Source: Tetrahymena thermophila SB210
Taxonomy: Eukaryota > Ciliophora > Oligohymenophorea > Hymenostomatida > Tetrahymenidae
Assembly (NCBI RefSeq): GCF_000189635.1
Contig: NW_002475963.1
Coordinates: 62,001 to 126,000, forward strand
DNA: 64,000 bases
Direction of reading: 5' to 3'
The notes below the pieces were generated by a model that was not told where the DNA came from, made no database searches, and worked only from the letters and a program-made list of their open reading frames with translations. This document shows positions 24,891-37,517 of this stretch, in pieces (the stretch's first letter is position 1; each line of letters starts with the position of its first letter). Made by a program: the position numbers and the translations under genes.

Positions 24891-26518
24891 TATTCTTTAC
24901 TTACTCATTAAGAGGAGGTACTCAAGGCTTTTGGATAGTCTTAATAAAAGGATTAATGATTAGTCTTAATTGAATCTCTCCTTAATAATAAATAAATATC
25001 TTCCAAAGCAAGCTTTATAAAATCTAAAGAAATTAAAAAATTCAAACATAAAACAAATACCAAAATCATTAAATTATAAATAAATAAATAAAAAACTTAA
25101 TAAATAAATAAATTAATTGTATTAATATTATAAATTTAAGATAAAATTACAACAAAAACTAAACAACCAAAAATAGTAATTATCAAATTAATTTCCACCT
25201 AAAGCAATAAGTATGTACATGAGCAATATTAGTGCAAGCTAAGTACATATTTAGATCATCTGAATAAAAAGTATGTTTGACAATAAAGATTTATTTCTAG
25301 AATTTGGTTATCCTTCCAATCTACTAATTTATTTAATAAAATAACTTCATCTTCTAAAAATAGTTAAATCAAACAATCAAAATACTTTCACTTATATCAA
25401 AAATTAATCTGTTGAAAATAAATAAGATTATCTGCTAATAAAATTAGTGTTTCTCATAGACATAAAAATCTTTTAGATTTGAAAAACTATTCATGACTCA
25501 ACCAACCAACCAACCAATCAACCAACAAACCAATCAATCAAATATAAATAAATATAAATTCTCTTTTCAATAAATTTGATTTACAAGTAAAGCAGAAGGC
25601 TTAAATGTAACCAAATATAAATTGTTTCAATCTTAATAAATAATATGTTTTTTAAGTCATCTCTCTTATTAACTTATCATTATACTAATATATTCTCTAC
25701 CTACCTTCTTTATATCTATGTTATATTGTTTTATTATCTTAATAGTTATTATAAAAATATAACAATATCCTTTGATATTATCCAAAACTATTACATAAAA
25801 TAATAAATTTAATTATGGATTTTTGATTAAAATTGAAAGCTTTTTCCTTCAATTTAATAAAGTAATTGAAAGCAATAGCCAAAATAATTAATTGATTATA
25901 AAATATAGCATAAACAATTATTTATTTAGTAATTATTTAAATATCTTAAAAACTTAGAGACAGATATAAATTTGTATTTATTTAGATATCATTTGGCAAG
26001 ATTCTAAAAATTGCTATTCATTTTTATTTTTATTTTTACTTTTTTTTGAGATAAGATCTCTTAATAAGTATTGTTAAATTTAGGAAAACTAAAAAATGGT
26101 ATCAAATAAAATTTATCTATATTAATAGTAAAAAAGATTTTAGATAATTTTAACATCTTGAACAGATTTTATCAAGGTTAAATAATTTATTTACAGTTTA
26201 ACCATTGAAAACCATAAAATAATGTATGTAATTAGAAATTTACTTGAGTATCTGCTTTAGTGTATTTTAGAATGTTCAAATTATTTCCATTTGCAACTCT
26301 TTAATTGAAATAAATTTGGTAAATAATTGATCTGGTTTAATTCACTGTTTGTGTATTACTAAATGTAACAAAATACTAAATAGAATTATAGATACAAATT
26401 TTTTAACATGCAATATTCTATATAAAAATAGATAGATAGATCAGAAATTTAATTACTATTTAAATAAATAAAAATTACAAATCAATATTTTTCTTTTACC
26501 TTAAGATACATAAAATAA
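24891..26518. other. Intergenic region
   Basis: AT-rich spacer following the MYB stop; the first few hundred bases are probably 3' UTR. It has a CCAA/TCAA-type tetranucleotide tract at about 25498-25545. No gene recognised. Confidence 0.55.
25498..25545. repeat. Tetranucleotide (CCAA)n/(TCAA)n tract
   Basis: Imperfect run of CCAA units passing into CAAT units, about 48 bp. Simple repeat in intergenic DNA. Confidence 0.7.
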
Positions 26519-27067
26519 ATGTAGAACTATTCTAGAGACGGCGATATTGCTAGTTAAGAGAGAATTAATAACAACTATGTAACTCAAAAGCCTACAGAAG
26601 AAGCAGAATAGTTAAATATTAAAATAATTTACTATAATTACTTAGCTTTTACTGGTTGGGATATATTATTTGTCATTTTATTTGCTATATTTTTGTCAAA
26701 AAAGAGCTATTACAACCCTGATGGTGAAGGTGTTTGTGACACATTTTATTTCTGGGCTAGCATTCATTTTTATACAACTGCAGCTGATATTGCAGTTAAT
26801 GCTTGCATCTTGATATCTTACCACTATTCATAAAAGTGGCATAATTATTTTAAATTAGCGTCTTATGTTTACACCGTTCCTTATTTAGTATTTATGATTG
26901 GAACATATGCTACAATGAGATCATCTTGTGGGAGTTTATTTTATTTAGTAATTGCAGAAATAGTAAGCATTTTACTTTTTATAGTTTTATCAGCATTATT
27001 TTCAAAATATATGAAGGCCTAGGCAAATATTAACTCATAATAATAAAATTAATAATATGATATCTGA
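26519..27067 (+). CDS. Small four-helix membrane protein
   Basis: Single-exon, 182-residue protein with a hydrophilic N-terminus (MQNYSRDGDIASQERINN) and four hydrophobic segments: GWDILFVILFAIFL, a second around TAADIAVNACILIS, a third around YTVPYLVFMIGTYA, and LFYLVIAEIVSILLFIVLS. It ends in a short Gln-rich tail before TGA. A short loop carries GEGVCD and another RSSCGS. No family recognised; an integral membrane role is inferred from hydropathy only. It lies on the opposite strand from the U6 array that follows. Confidence 0.75.
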
Positions 27068-28278
27068 ACTGATAATAATAACTACATATTTGAATTAATT
27101 AATAACTAAGTAAATCAATCAAGCTTATTTTATTATTTTAGTAAAAAAATACAAATTTTAAACTACATTAAATCATAAAATAGATTTTCTTTTATATAAA
27201 TTTATAAAGATTAAATTTATCAAAGCACTCGTTATTTTTATAATATTATTTTTTGGTTTATTATTAATGAATTTATCTTATAAATACATATTTTTCAGTG
27301 GTATTTTTTAAAAAGAAACAAATAATTTTCTTAGATTTGAAAATTTTTTTATAAATTTAAGACTTAATTACTAAATTTAATATTTTTGAAAAGGATCCGT
27401 TTTTAAAATTTACAGGTTTTATATTTTAAACAAAGTTAAAGACTTAAAAAATATTTTTTATTTTTTGTTTAAATAGTAAAAATATATGTTGGGTAATTAT
27501 TAACAATTATTTTGAAATACCAATAAGCTCCTTCCTCAAAAAAATGTGAATTAAGTATTTTTTTTATTTTTTTGAAATAATTTGCAATAAAAGATCATTT
27601 TAAAATATTTTTGTAGAATCTATAATTTATAAATAAAATATGGTTTATCTTTTAATTTAAATGATAAAATATTAAATAAAATTAATATAATACTCAAATC
27701 AATATTTTTATGAATTAAGATTATAAAAATTATGTTAAAATTTTTTTGAATAAAAAAGATAAAAACAAAATCGAAATCTAATTATTAATTTGGAAAGCAA
27801 AAATTTTATTAACTATCCTTAAATTGAATGAATATTAATTTATTTGATAAAAGTTGAATGAAAAACTACAAAATAAATACACAATAAAATTTATTTTGTT
27901 CAAGAAATCTAACAAACAAGATTTTTAAATTATTTTATGAATCTAATAAGTAAATTTTAAAAAAAAAGAATCCAAAAAATAGGAAAATCATATTATTCTA
28001 AATATGCTTTCTTTCATTTAATTAGCATAATACTATAATTTATATTAATCTAATTTTATTTAATTGATAAGTTCACAATTTAATTTTTAAAAGAATGAAT
28101 CAATTTATTTTATTAAAAAATATTTAATTTACTTAAAGTTTATTATTAATTGTTAAATATGGATTATAATAAGTTTAATTTATTAAAATATTTTTAAATA
28201 CTGAAATAAAATTAAGTTTACATAGCATTTTATTTTATTTAAATTTTATTAGTTGTATATATTTAAAATTAAGAAAAA
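27068..28278. other. Intergenic region
   Basis: About 1.2 kb of extremely AT-rich DNA before the U6 array; nothing recognised. Confidence 0.6.
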
Positions 28279-28329
28279 AAAATGGGGAATCCTTCTCGCT
28301 TTGAGCGTGTCATCCTTCGCGCAGGGGCC

Positions 28330-28361
<32 letters not shown>

Positions 28362-28383
28362 ACGGATGACCCTTTCGGGTTCC
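28279..28383 (-). ncRNA. U6 snRNA, copy 1
   Basis: Read on the minus strand, the RNA begins GGAACCCGAAAGGGUCAUCC (5' stem-loop with GAAA loop). It contains the ACAGAGA box (GAUACAGAGAAGAUUAGCA), the invariant AGC, the catalytic internal stem-loop region around GGCCCCUGCGC, and a 3' stem ending in CCCC-A and a T-run serving as Pol III terminator. U6 pairs with U4, then U2 and the 5' splice site, and forms the active centre of the spliceosome. The promoter is upstream in the 28404-28445 interval. Confidence 0.97.
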
Positions 28384-28403
28384 AATCTATGTAAATTACT
28401 AAA

Positions 28404-28445
28404 GCTTATAAAGAAGTTTAATTATCTTATATTTTTTTTATGGGT
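28404..28445 (-). promoter_or_regulatory. U6 copy 1 Pol III promoter
   Basis: TATA-like box CTTTATAAGC at -21 to -30 and the conserved ACCCATAA element at -55 to -62 relative to the RNA 5' end. The same spacing occurs in all four copies, matching an external type 3 Pol III promoter (TATA plus proximal sequence element). Confidence 0.8.
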
Positions 28446-28649
28446 CTTAAAGATTATCATTTTAATTCTAACAAGTGTGTATCTATTTTATTTTTGTTAT
28501 TTTAGAAAAAAATTATCTGAAAACTTATTTATATTTTATTTTATATTCTTTATTAATAGTTAATGTTTAATTTAACTTTAAAATTATTTTAATCATTTTT
28601 ATTTAAATGTAATTTTCTTTTTTATTCTAATTATAAAAAATTAGAAAAA

Positions 28650-28700
28650 AAAATGGGGAATCCTTCTCGCTTTGAGCGTGTCATCCTTCGCGCAGGGGCC

Positions 28701-28732
<32 letters not shown>

Positions 28733-28754
28733 ACGGATGACCCTTTCGGGTTCC
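28650..28754 (-). ncRNA. U6 snRNA, copy 2
   Basis: Identical in the RNA region to copy 1, including the 5' stem-loop, ACAGAGA/AGC core and terminal T-run. It lies only 267 bp upstream (in transcription sense) of copy 1, so copy 1 has a very short private promoter region. Confidence 0.97.
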
Positions 28755-29828
28755 AATCTATGTAAATTACTAAAGCTTATAAAGAAATTAATTTATTACA
28801 AAACTTTTTTATGGGTTTTAAAATAAAAAGTTTATTATTTTTATTATGATTTAATGTCTAGAACATTTTTTTACTAATTATTATTCAACTTTATTTTTTA
28901 TTATCTAAATGCAAATAGTTTCTTTATAAACTTTATAAACAAGCAAAATACGAAGCAAAAGATATTGTAAAATATTATCTTTAAAAAGATTTTATATGTA
29001 AAAATATATTATTTTAAAAGTTTTAAATTAATAAAATATGAATTACTTCTTTTTTCAGTTTTGTTTTTTCTTAAGATAAAAATAATCTTCAGTTCATAGA
29101 ATAATTTAAAACCAAATAAACATTTATGAAGTTTTTTAAATTTAAAAAAAATGAGAGAAAAAGGAGTTGTTATTAAATTTTAATTTATTTAAAAGATATT
29201 AATTTATTTATTAAAGTATGTTTTTATCTTAAGAATATTTAAATCAGATCTAATCATTTTAAAATAAGGAATACTCAATCATTAACAAAATAAGTAAGTG
29301 TATAATTTAACACTAAATCATTTTTATTATAAACAAAATTTTTTAAAAATTATAAATACTTTATAAATTATTTAAAAAATGTCTCTTAAAGCTAAAATTA
29401 TTAGTACAGTATTAGTAACAAATTTCTATCTAAATTAAAATACCTAATTTAAAAAAATTTATAATAAATATCACAAAATTTTAAATATATTTTAGCTCTT
29501 TTTTTCAAATTAAAATTTAAACTTTTTTAACTTTAAAAGATGTTAGACTTTAATTTTATTTCATTAATTTGCTATTATAAGATTAAAATCATTTTTATGA
29601 ATTTAAAAGTATCAAAAATGAAATAAATAAATATTGTTTTATTTTCTATAAAATTAATTAATTTTGATGCTATAAAGTATTGAAAACAATAATTAAATAT
29701 ATGTATATCAATAAATCAATAAATAATTTATTAAATTAAAAGTAGAAAATATTTTAAAATATTTATTTATCTATTTAAAACTTAATATTTGTTTATTTTT
29801 ATTTTCTATGTAATTAAAATTTACAAAA
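28755..29828. other. U6 spacer 2-3
   Basis: AT-rich spacer. Beyond the copy 2 promoter it shares many diverged blocks with the spacer beyond copy 3 (for example around AATAATTTAAAACCAAATA and ATGAGAGAAA), which points to duplication of a unit of about 1.2 kb. Confidence 0.6.
28775..28816 (-). promoter_or_regulatory. U6 copy 2 Pol III promoter
   Basis: CTTTATAAGC at -21 to -30 and ACCCATAA at -55 to -62, the same geometry as the other copies. Confidence 0.8.
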
Positions 29829-29879
29829 AAAATGGGGAATCCTTCTCGCTTTGAGCGTGTCATCCTTCGCGCAGGGGCC

Positions 29880-29911
<32 letters not shown>

Positions 29912-29932
29912 ACAGATGCCCTTTCGGGCTCT
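29829..29932 (-). ncRNA. U6 snRNA, copy 3 (variant 5' stem-loop)
   Basis: The core from UUAAAAUUGGAACGAUACAG to the terminator equals the other copies, but the 5' end differs. The stem is AGAGCCCGAAAGGGCAUCUG, so the usual A-U closing pair next to the CC/GG stem is replaced by G-C, one base is lost, and the GAAA loop is kept. Pairing is preserved, so the copy may well be functional. TATA and the upstream element are intact. Confidence 0.93.
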
Positions 29933-31082
29933 AATCTATATAAATTTCTAAAGCTTATAAGGAAATTAATTAATTATAAAACTTTTTTATGGGTCAATAA
30001 AATATTATCATTTTTATTATGAATTGGCGTCTATCTTTAAATAATCATGTATTTATCTAATGATTATTTAACCTTAATTTTATTATTGATATATATTTGC
30101 TTTTTTGAATAGACAAAATATGAAACAAAAAAACATATTATCTTTAAAATGGTTTAAAATGCTAAAATATATTATTTGAAAAGTTAATTTTCAAATTTAT
30201 AAGATATCAATTCATTCTTTTTGGTGCATCTTTGCTCATTTTTTCCATAAAAATTAACCTCAACTTCTAAGAATAATTTAAAACCAAATATATATTTATA
30301 TTAAATAAAATGAGAGAAATAGAAGTTTTTTACATTTTTTATATAATAAAGATAATAATTTATATCATGTTTTATCTTGCATTTTTAAGAAAATTTAAAC
30401 AGATTTTATCTTTTAGAAACCCAACCTAAAATAAAAGGAATAAGTAAATAAATAGACACACATATTATTAATTTACTGTTGAATACAAAATTTGTTATAA
30501 CCATAAATACTTTAATAAATATTTAATTAATTTTTACCTCTTTTAAAATTCAAATCTTAATTTAAATAAATATTCTAACATTCTCATTTAATTTAAATAA
30601 AAATAAATATTTTAACACTTAAAAAATTGTTTTAATTTTTTGTGTTATTAAAGTTTTAAAGTTAGCTTTAAATTATTTTTGATGCAAATTAATTTGTCAT
30701 ATTTATTAGAAATTATAAAATTAAATTATTTTTTTAAATATAAAATTATCAAACATGAGACAAATAGTTTGTTTAATTTTCTATATTTTATTCAAAAATT
30801 TTATTTTTAAGTTTTGGAAAAGATAGAAATTAATTAATTATTTTACAAAATATTTAAAAATAAATTATAATAATTTAGTTTGCGTCTATCACTAAATAAA
30901 CAAATAAACATCAAATTTATTTAATTAATTTAGAAATAAATAGTTTGTTTTATATTAAAGTTAAAATTTTATTTATTAAAAGTTGAAAATTATTTGAAAA
31001 TAATTCTTTATTTAAAATTTAATATTTTTATTTAAAATAATGTAATACTTTTTTGTTTTCTATGTAATTAAAATTTACAAAA
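29933..31082. other. U6 spacer 3-4
   Basis: AT-rich spacer homologous in patches to spacer 2-3; no other gene seen. Confidence 0.6.
29953..29994 (-). promoter_or_regulatory. U6 copy 3 Pol III promoter
   Basis: CCTTATAAGC at -21 to -30 and ACCCATAA at -55 to -62; spacing is identical to the other copies despite the divergent RNA 5' end. Confidence 0.78.
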
Positions 31083-31133
31083 AAAATGGGGAATCCTTCT
31101 CGCTTTGAGCGTGTCATCCTTCGCGCAGGGGCC

Positions 31134-31165
<32 letters not shown>

Positions 31166-31187
31166 ACGGATGACCCTTTCGGGTTCC
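31083..31187 (-). ncRNA. U6 snRNA, copy 4
   Basis: RNA region identical to copies 1 and 2, ending in a T-run. It is the most upstream member of the array in transcription sense. Confidence 0.97.
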
Positions 31188-31871
31188 AACTATTAAAGTT
31201 TTTGAAATCTTATAAAGCTAATTTATTTTTAATAATTAATTTTATGGGTTTCCTTTTTAATTATAATTTTTGATAAGAAACCACTTATTAAGAAATTTAG
31301 AAAACTCATTGAAAAAAATTCAAACATCTAATTGCAAAAATATAATTTTTTTTAAAAAAATACAATTAATCTCTCATTTCTATTTTAAAGTTAAATAAAA
31401 TGATGTAAAAATCAATTTTTAAAATTCAAAAGACGAATGGTTGTTTGTTTGTTTGTTTGTTTGTTTGTTTTATTGATTGATTGATTTATTTATAAATTAG
31501 CTGAATGACTGAATTTTTAACTTACTATTTGAATTATTTCTTAGATAGAAAATAAATTACTTAGCTTGAAATAATATCCATACACATTAACTTAAATAGG
31601 TATTTTTCAAGTATTTGTTTGATTGAAAGACAAATACTAATTTTAAACCAGTATATATATTTATTTATTTACTTATCTATCTATGTTTTTAGATTTATTT
31701 TTATTAATAAGAATATATTTAAGATAATTAAATAAAAATCTTTAGTTTTATTTAATATTATTTAATATCTAATATACTTGGTTTAAATTGAAATCCTTCT
31801 AATATCTTTTCTAACAATAAAAAAAAATTTATAACTTTTACTTCTTAATAAAATACTTCTAGATTAAAAAA
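31188..31871. other. Spacer with TTGT microsatellite
   Basis: AT-rich spacer holding a (TTGT)n run of about 30 bp at 31441-31470 followed by ATTG units. The last part is the 5' region of the membrane-protein gene. Confidence 0.6.
31209..31249 (-). promoter_or_regulatory. U6 copy 4 Pol III promoter
   Basis: CTTTATAAG at -22 to -30 and ACCCATAA at -55 to -62. The sequence between RNA start and TATA differs from copies 1-3, yet both boxes keep position, which argues that they are the functional elements. Confidence 0.8.
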
Positions 31872-32380
31872 ATGCCTATTCCTATTGCACATATAGTTTT
31901 AGATATAGCTGCTAATGCTGGTCTTGGTTATTATCTTTTCACTGAACAAAAATAGTGCGGTTGTGGAGGTGATGATTGCCATGGATTGAAGAACTGGGCT
32001 TTCTTTGTATCAATAGTTCTCTTCGTTTATGCAGGTTTCCATACTATCATAATCCTAAACAACTGTTTTAATAATTGTTTGAGTAGAATTCCTATCATAT
32101 CAGATATTTTATACAAAGTTTCAGAAAATTGGACAGATATCTATGTTGTTTCTATGGTTGTTATATGGAGTTGGATTCTCTATCTGATTATCAAATATTC
32201 TAGCATTTTTGATTGCAATAAAGACTTAGTTATAGCAGTAATATTTTTAAAAATGAAATGTATTTATTTATATTTAATTTAATAAAACTAAAATAGTGCG
32301 AGGTATTTGTTGGATATTCTATCATAATTTGTTTACTTTATGGTTTCCAGAGAGACAAAATCACTTCTTTTTCTATTTGA
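31872..32380 (+). CDS. Small four-helix membrane protein, Cys-rich loop
   Basis: 149-residue protein in two exons; intron 32238-32296 is in phase 0 and adds the fourth helix. Hydrophobic segments: PIAHIVLDIAANAGLGYYLF, FFVSIVLFVYAGFHTIIIL, IYVVSMVVIWSWILYLII and VGYSIIICLLYGF. Between helices 1 and 2 is a short Cys-rich loop, KQCGCGGDDCHGLKN, that could bind metal or form disulfides. No family recognised. It resembles the 26519 gene in size and topology but not in obvious sequence. Confidence 0.75.
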
Positions 32381-33962
32381 ATAAATATTACATTATATAA
32401 AATTGTATGAATAAGTAAATTTTGTATTTAGGCATTTATTCAACTTTTATTATATTGAAGTAAACAGCTTTATTTATTTATTAACTCTTTCTAATCAGAT
32501 TTGAAATTGCTACTAAAACAAAAATAATTTCTGAAACAATAAAAATTTAAATAAAGTTAATAAAAAATATATTCTATCTGAATATCTTTTTTATGAATTT
32601 TCAACTTAAATCTTTTAAAGAATCGAAAAAAATTTATTAATTATTCTTTTTTATGTTATTTTACTGAAACATAAAAATAAAAATTTAAATAAATAAACAG
32701 TTGATAAACAAACAATAAATTCTAACTACATTGAATACCTTTTTCATCAATTTTTATTTTAAATATTAAAGAATCAAAATAAATTTTTAAATAATTAATA
32801 ACTTTTTTATTTTAAAATAAGTCTATTTCATAAAAAACAAACACAATAAGCATATTAAGTTTTTAATATTTCAATATTATTTTAAAAATAAGTATCAAAA
32901 TATTATTTCCTTTAATTTTTAAATAAAAAGCAAAATCATTAAACATAACTATTATTTACAATAAACTGCCATTTAAAATATATTCGTTTATTACTTTAAG
33001 AGTTTTTGAAAACACTTACTTATTTTTAAATTAATTACAGCTTTTAATTATTAGTGATTAAATTAAAATATTTCAAATAAAACTAAACGGATTTTAAAAA
33101 ATTAATATTTTAATTATTCAGTAAAGTAAATTAAAAATATTTAATTTTAAATGTTCAAAAATCAAAAAAACATCTTCAAAATCAGAAAATAAAGTTAAGA
33201 TACTTTTCTTTCTCATTTGAATTATCACTAACTAATCTCAATAATTATTTAAATTTTATTTAATAATAATTTAGTAGTATTTATCATAATTTATTTATTT
33301 TTCTATTGAGATTATGTTATTAGTTTGATTAATATCCTATAATATATTTCAAAATATATTAATTATTTTTTTAAAAGGAATACCTATAACTAAAAAATTA
33401 TATTTAGATATTTTTCTTTCTGATTTAAAATAAACTTTATGATTGTAGATTTGGAATTATCAGTTCAATTTTATTTATCTTAACTTTTATCTCTGATATA
33501 ATTTGTTATTTTAATCAACAATAGCATAAAAGAATGAAATTGGTTTAAACTGAATTAGAAAACTAAAATATAAAAAATTTAACTATAAAAGTTTTATTTT
33601 GATCTTTAAAACAGAATTTTAATTTTTTATTTTAATTTATTTTATCGAAACTTATTTTATAAATTTAAAGGTTAAATTAATTTAAGGAATTTATATTTAA
33701 AATTATTTAGACTTGCAAGAAGATAAATTTATTACCAATAATTTAATTTTATATTGCATACATATTTAATATGGCTATTAAAATAATGAAAAATATTAAA
33801 AGAAATTTAGACTAGGTTTATAATAAAATTATATTAATTACTTTAATAATATATTAGTTAATTATAAATAATAGTTAATATTCTCGTTTTTCTATTTTCA
33901 TAACAAAAGATAATTAATTTTGAATTATTGTTCTACAATAAAGTTGAAATATATATTTAATA
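32381..33962. other. Intergenic region
   Basis: AT-rich spacer of about 1.6 kb; no exon, RNA or repeat recognised. Confidence 0.55.
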
Positions 33963-36900
33963 ATGGCTAAACAATTTTAATGCTCTAGATAAAATACCTA
34001 TTATTTTTAAATAGATTGCGCTGGTTTGGATATAATTAGAAATAGCTTGTTCATTTTTATATATTTATTTAAATTTTTTGAAATTTTATGATAGCTTAGT
34101 TCATAAGTTAGTTAGTTAGTAAATAAAAAGAAGTAAACATTTTAAATAGTAAAATATGTCAGTTTTCAAATAGTTAAAATGAATTATGACTTAATTACAA
34201 CATAAAATATGAAATATCAAAATTATGAGTGTTTACTTTAAAATTATGTAATTTAACTAAAAATTATGAGATAATGTAAATATTTTACTACGGTTTAGAC
34301 TCATAACCTTACCTAAAGTAGCAGAGGATCAGATAGTTCTAAAATATTTTTGAATCGTTTATAGACATTTGCATTAACTTTTTAATACACTTGAATTTAA
34401 ATTTTTAAATCAAGCAAAAGAAGTTTTTATTTATTATTGCTCATTCTAAATAAAATAGATTTAAATTCTGAGATATCAAGTTAAGTTTGCAAGCTGAAAT
34501 TGAATATGTCAGTTAATTTACATCAATGCATTTATCTAAAATATTAGATACAAAAGTAGCAATTTAATGTATTTCATTTTCAGAAAGTAGTAAAGTGCAA
34601 GAAAAAACAGTTTTTTATTTGTTTCAATAAAATATAAGTTTAAATTTATTAATAAATTTGTAAGCTGAGAAAATGTTTCTTCTATATTTGAATTTTATTC
34701 TATCAGTTTATAGTTTTTTATAAGTATTTAATAGATTAATTTTATTCATGATAAACATTTTACTGAGTAATTGAAATCTATTTTAGACCAAAAAATATTT
34801 TATTTTATTCTCTATTATTGAGTTTCTCTAAATTCTTTTACATAGTGCAGTGGAAGCGAGTTAATATGTAATTTGAATGCATCATTATTTTATTAATGTC
34901 TCTAATTCTTGCAATTTAATCTAGTTTAGTTTTATGTCAGCTTGTAAAAGTAAATAGTTAAATATAAATCAGGTTTTACTTATGAACAAATTACTTAGAT
35001 TCTTCTTTTTAGATTCAACTCAATAAAAGAAAATATTACATCGTCTAAGTTATACATATTCACTGTATTTTTTGATTAAGAAAAGTGTAGATATAGATAT
35101 GTAAAAGTGGCAAAATTAAAATCCACTAAGGTATTAATATAAAGTAAGTGAACTTAATTAATTTATAATCAAATTACACTTTCTATTTTATTCAGACAGA
35201 CTAATAGATGCATGTATTCAATTATTCATCACGGTCTTCAAATATCTACTTTATCTGATAGATAGTCATTAAAAACACTCTATAAGAATTGCCAAAATTG
35301 AGGAACTTATATGTAAATAGAAAAATTCTTTTTTGACAATTTTATTAAGAACTAAAGTGAATTAATTTAGATTCTTCAATGTATATGAGTGACTATGGAT
35401 TATAATCTCTCAAGTCGGATGAGCATAATGAGTATATTATTAAATTTGTAAAAGTGCTGCAGATTTAAAAAGTACTTCAGCTTTATTATGAAATTAAGCC
35501 TTCAGTATAAATTATTGGTTGATACCAATTATTAATGCATACTGCGCACTATAATTAAATTGTTTGCTGAAATAATCTTGGTTTGTACTCTTCTATTTTA
35601 TTAAAATTTGTTTGTCTGGTTTTATAAAGCCTAATTTAATCTTTAAAAAACTATAAATTTTTCAGCATAATTGAATTATAATAACTAATTAATAAGCAAG
35701 CTGCGTATTATTTTTAGTACATTAATAAATAGAACAGTATTAGAGCTCTTTAATTTAGTTGATTTTTCTAGTTTAAAAGAATTAAATATTTGCAAATGCA
35801 TATTATTAATTTAATTTTTGGCACTTTAATTAAGTTAAGTTTTCTAAATACTTCATAATATATCAGAAAAAATTAAAAAGCTATAGGGTAAGTACACTAA
35901 ATACTACCTAGCATTTTTGTTTACAAGTTTTTTAATATTTATACTATTTTTATTTTAAATTATTACTAATTATAAATGCACTTCCTTTTTTTAGTAGAAC
36001 TACTCAATATTTCAAGGTGGTCGTTCATATATCAGCTTGAAATTACAATTTTATTCCCAAGGACAAACTATTTCATGCCGCAAATTCAGTTTCTGAAGAC
36101 AAGTAAAAAAGTTAGTATTCTAATAAATGTTGAATAAGTTGTAAATATTTAATAGAATTTAAATACGAACTCAACAAATTTCTTACAAAATTGAAAGGCG
36201 CACACAAAAAAAGACAAATAAAGTTTTTTTAGTTTTAAATTCTAACATAAGTAATAAATAAATAAATATATTCATGGTTTTATAGATGCAATCATCTTTT
36301 GTAGATAAATGCTAATTAAATCTTTTAATATTTTAATTTTTATAAGCGATATAGAATAAAAATGATGACAAATCTACGTAATTATAAGCATATGTTTATA
36401 ATTTAAATTATAAAAGGATGCTGATTGCGTAAAATCTATCTCAGATAGTAATAGAATGATTAATTATTAGACTTTAAAGAAAAAATAGTCACTTAAAATT
36501 GAATTATAAATATTGATTAAAAGTTAATATGAGCCTTTCAGTACAGGGCTGATAAGAGATACGCTGTTTTGGATGACGAAATACAATAACGTTATCATTC
36601 TTAAATACAAAAAATATAACTAAAAAAAAACACTTACCCTCTGCAATAAGTAAATTAAGTTAAAAATAGAAATAATCGATTGATCTGCTATTTTATTTCA
36701 CTGAGTAAAAAATAGCACTTAAATTTAACCATATTTTAGGATATTAAATGTGCATATTTTATACTTATTTATAAGTTGCATATGTTAGTTATAAATATTT
36801 GAATTGAATAATATAGATATGCCTTAATGTTATATTGGATATATTTGGTATTTGCAATTTTTTCACAATTGTTTTTTTTATTCATGGTTAATTTACCTCT

Positions 36901-37517
36901 TAAAATTTGTTTGATTCTTTTAATTTAAGGTTTTCATCAAAAATAAATGAAATACCCACTGAGGTAATTCGCAACTCTAAAATAAGTAAGCCACAAAATT
37001 AAAAACCTTATATTAATAGAAATTCCTTTTCTTTTCCAGTTTTTTTGAGTATCAACTTTACGGCCACTTCTACCTGTAAAAGATATTCTAGATATTTCCA
37101 AATCTTATAGTTTTTTAAAAGGGTAGCCAGTGGGATCAGTAAAAGCTATACTTTGAATTCAGCAACTTGATAGCATAAGAACTTAGTGAAGATTTAAAGT
37201 AAAAAAAAAAGGTCTTGATAATGCATCATAAAATAAATACGCATTAATATCTTAAATTAATACCCATAATAGTTAGTAAGAGAAGGAGAATATTTGAATA
37301 AAGTTACGTACTAAATCTTCAAAAGTAAATATATCCGAATTCGCATCAAGAAGTTGAGCCAAGACATACACTATTTTCAGAAGATAAAGCAATAATCTTA
37401 TATCAGTTGTACTAAAATATTTAAAAAATATTATCTATGTCCAAAAAAAAAATATTTATTTGGAATTATTCAAATTTAGCTTTAGATCTTAAGATTCATT
37501 ATTTTAATAAAAAATGA
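33963..37517 (+). CDS. Intron-rich hypothetical gene, LRR-like
   Basis: A gene visible only when small exons are joined. A chain of consecutive exons fits perfectly: an exon ending 34949, then 35013-35143, 35196-35312, 35371-35517, 35666-35887 and 35995 onward. Each is bounded by AG and GT, and three internal exons are multiples of three (117, 147, 222), all using phase-1 introns. The final exon 37040-37517 ends in TGA. Exons are distinctly richer in G+C than the gaps. The product has leucine-rich-repeat-like stretches (VDFSSLKELNICKC, VELLNISRWSFIYQLE) but no clean repeat period. The first exon may start at ATG 33963 (MAKQFQCSRQNTYYFQ), with further coding-like frames at about 34350-34780. 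Exons between 36160 and 36930 and the 5' end are unresolved. Function unknown. Confidence 0.5.

Noticed and set aside
28366-28563. Plus-strand open frame
   Set aside because: It starts inside U6 copy 1 and runs through its promoter; hydrophobic text is an AT-composition artefact.
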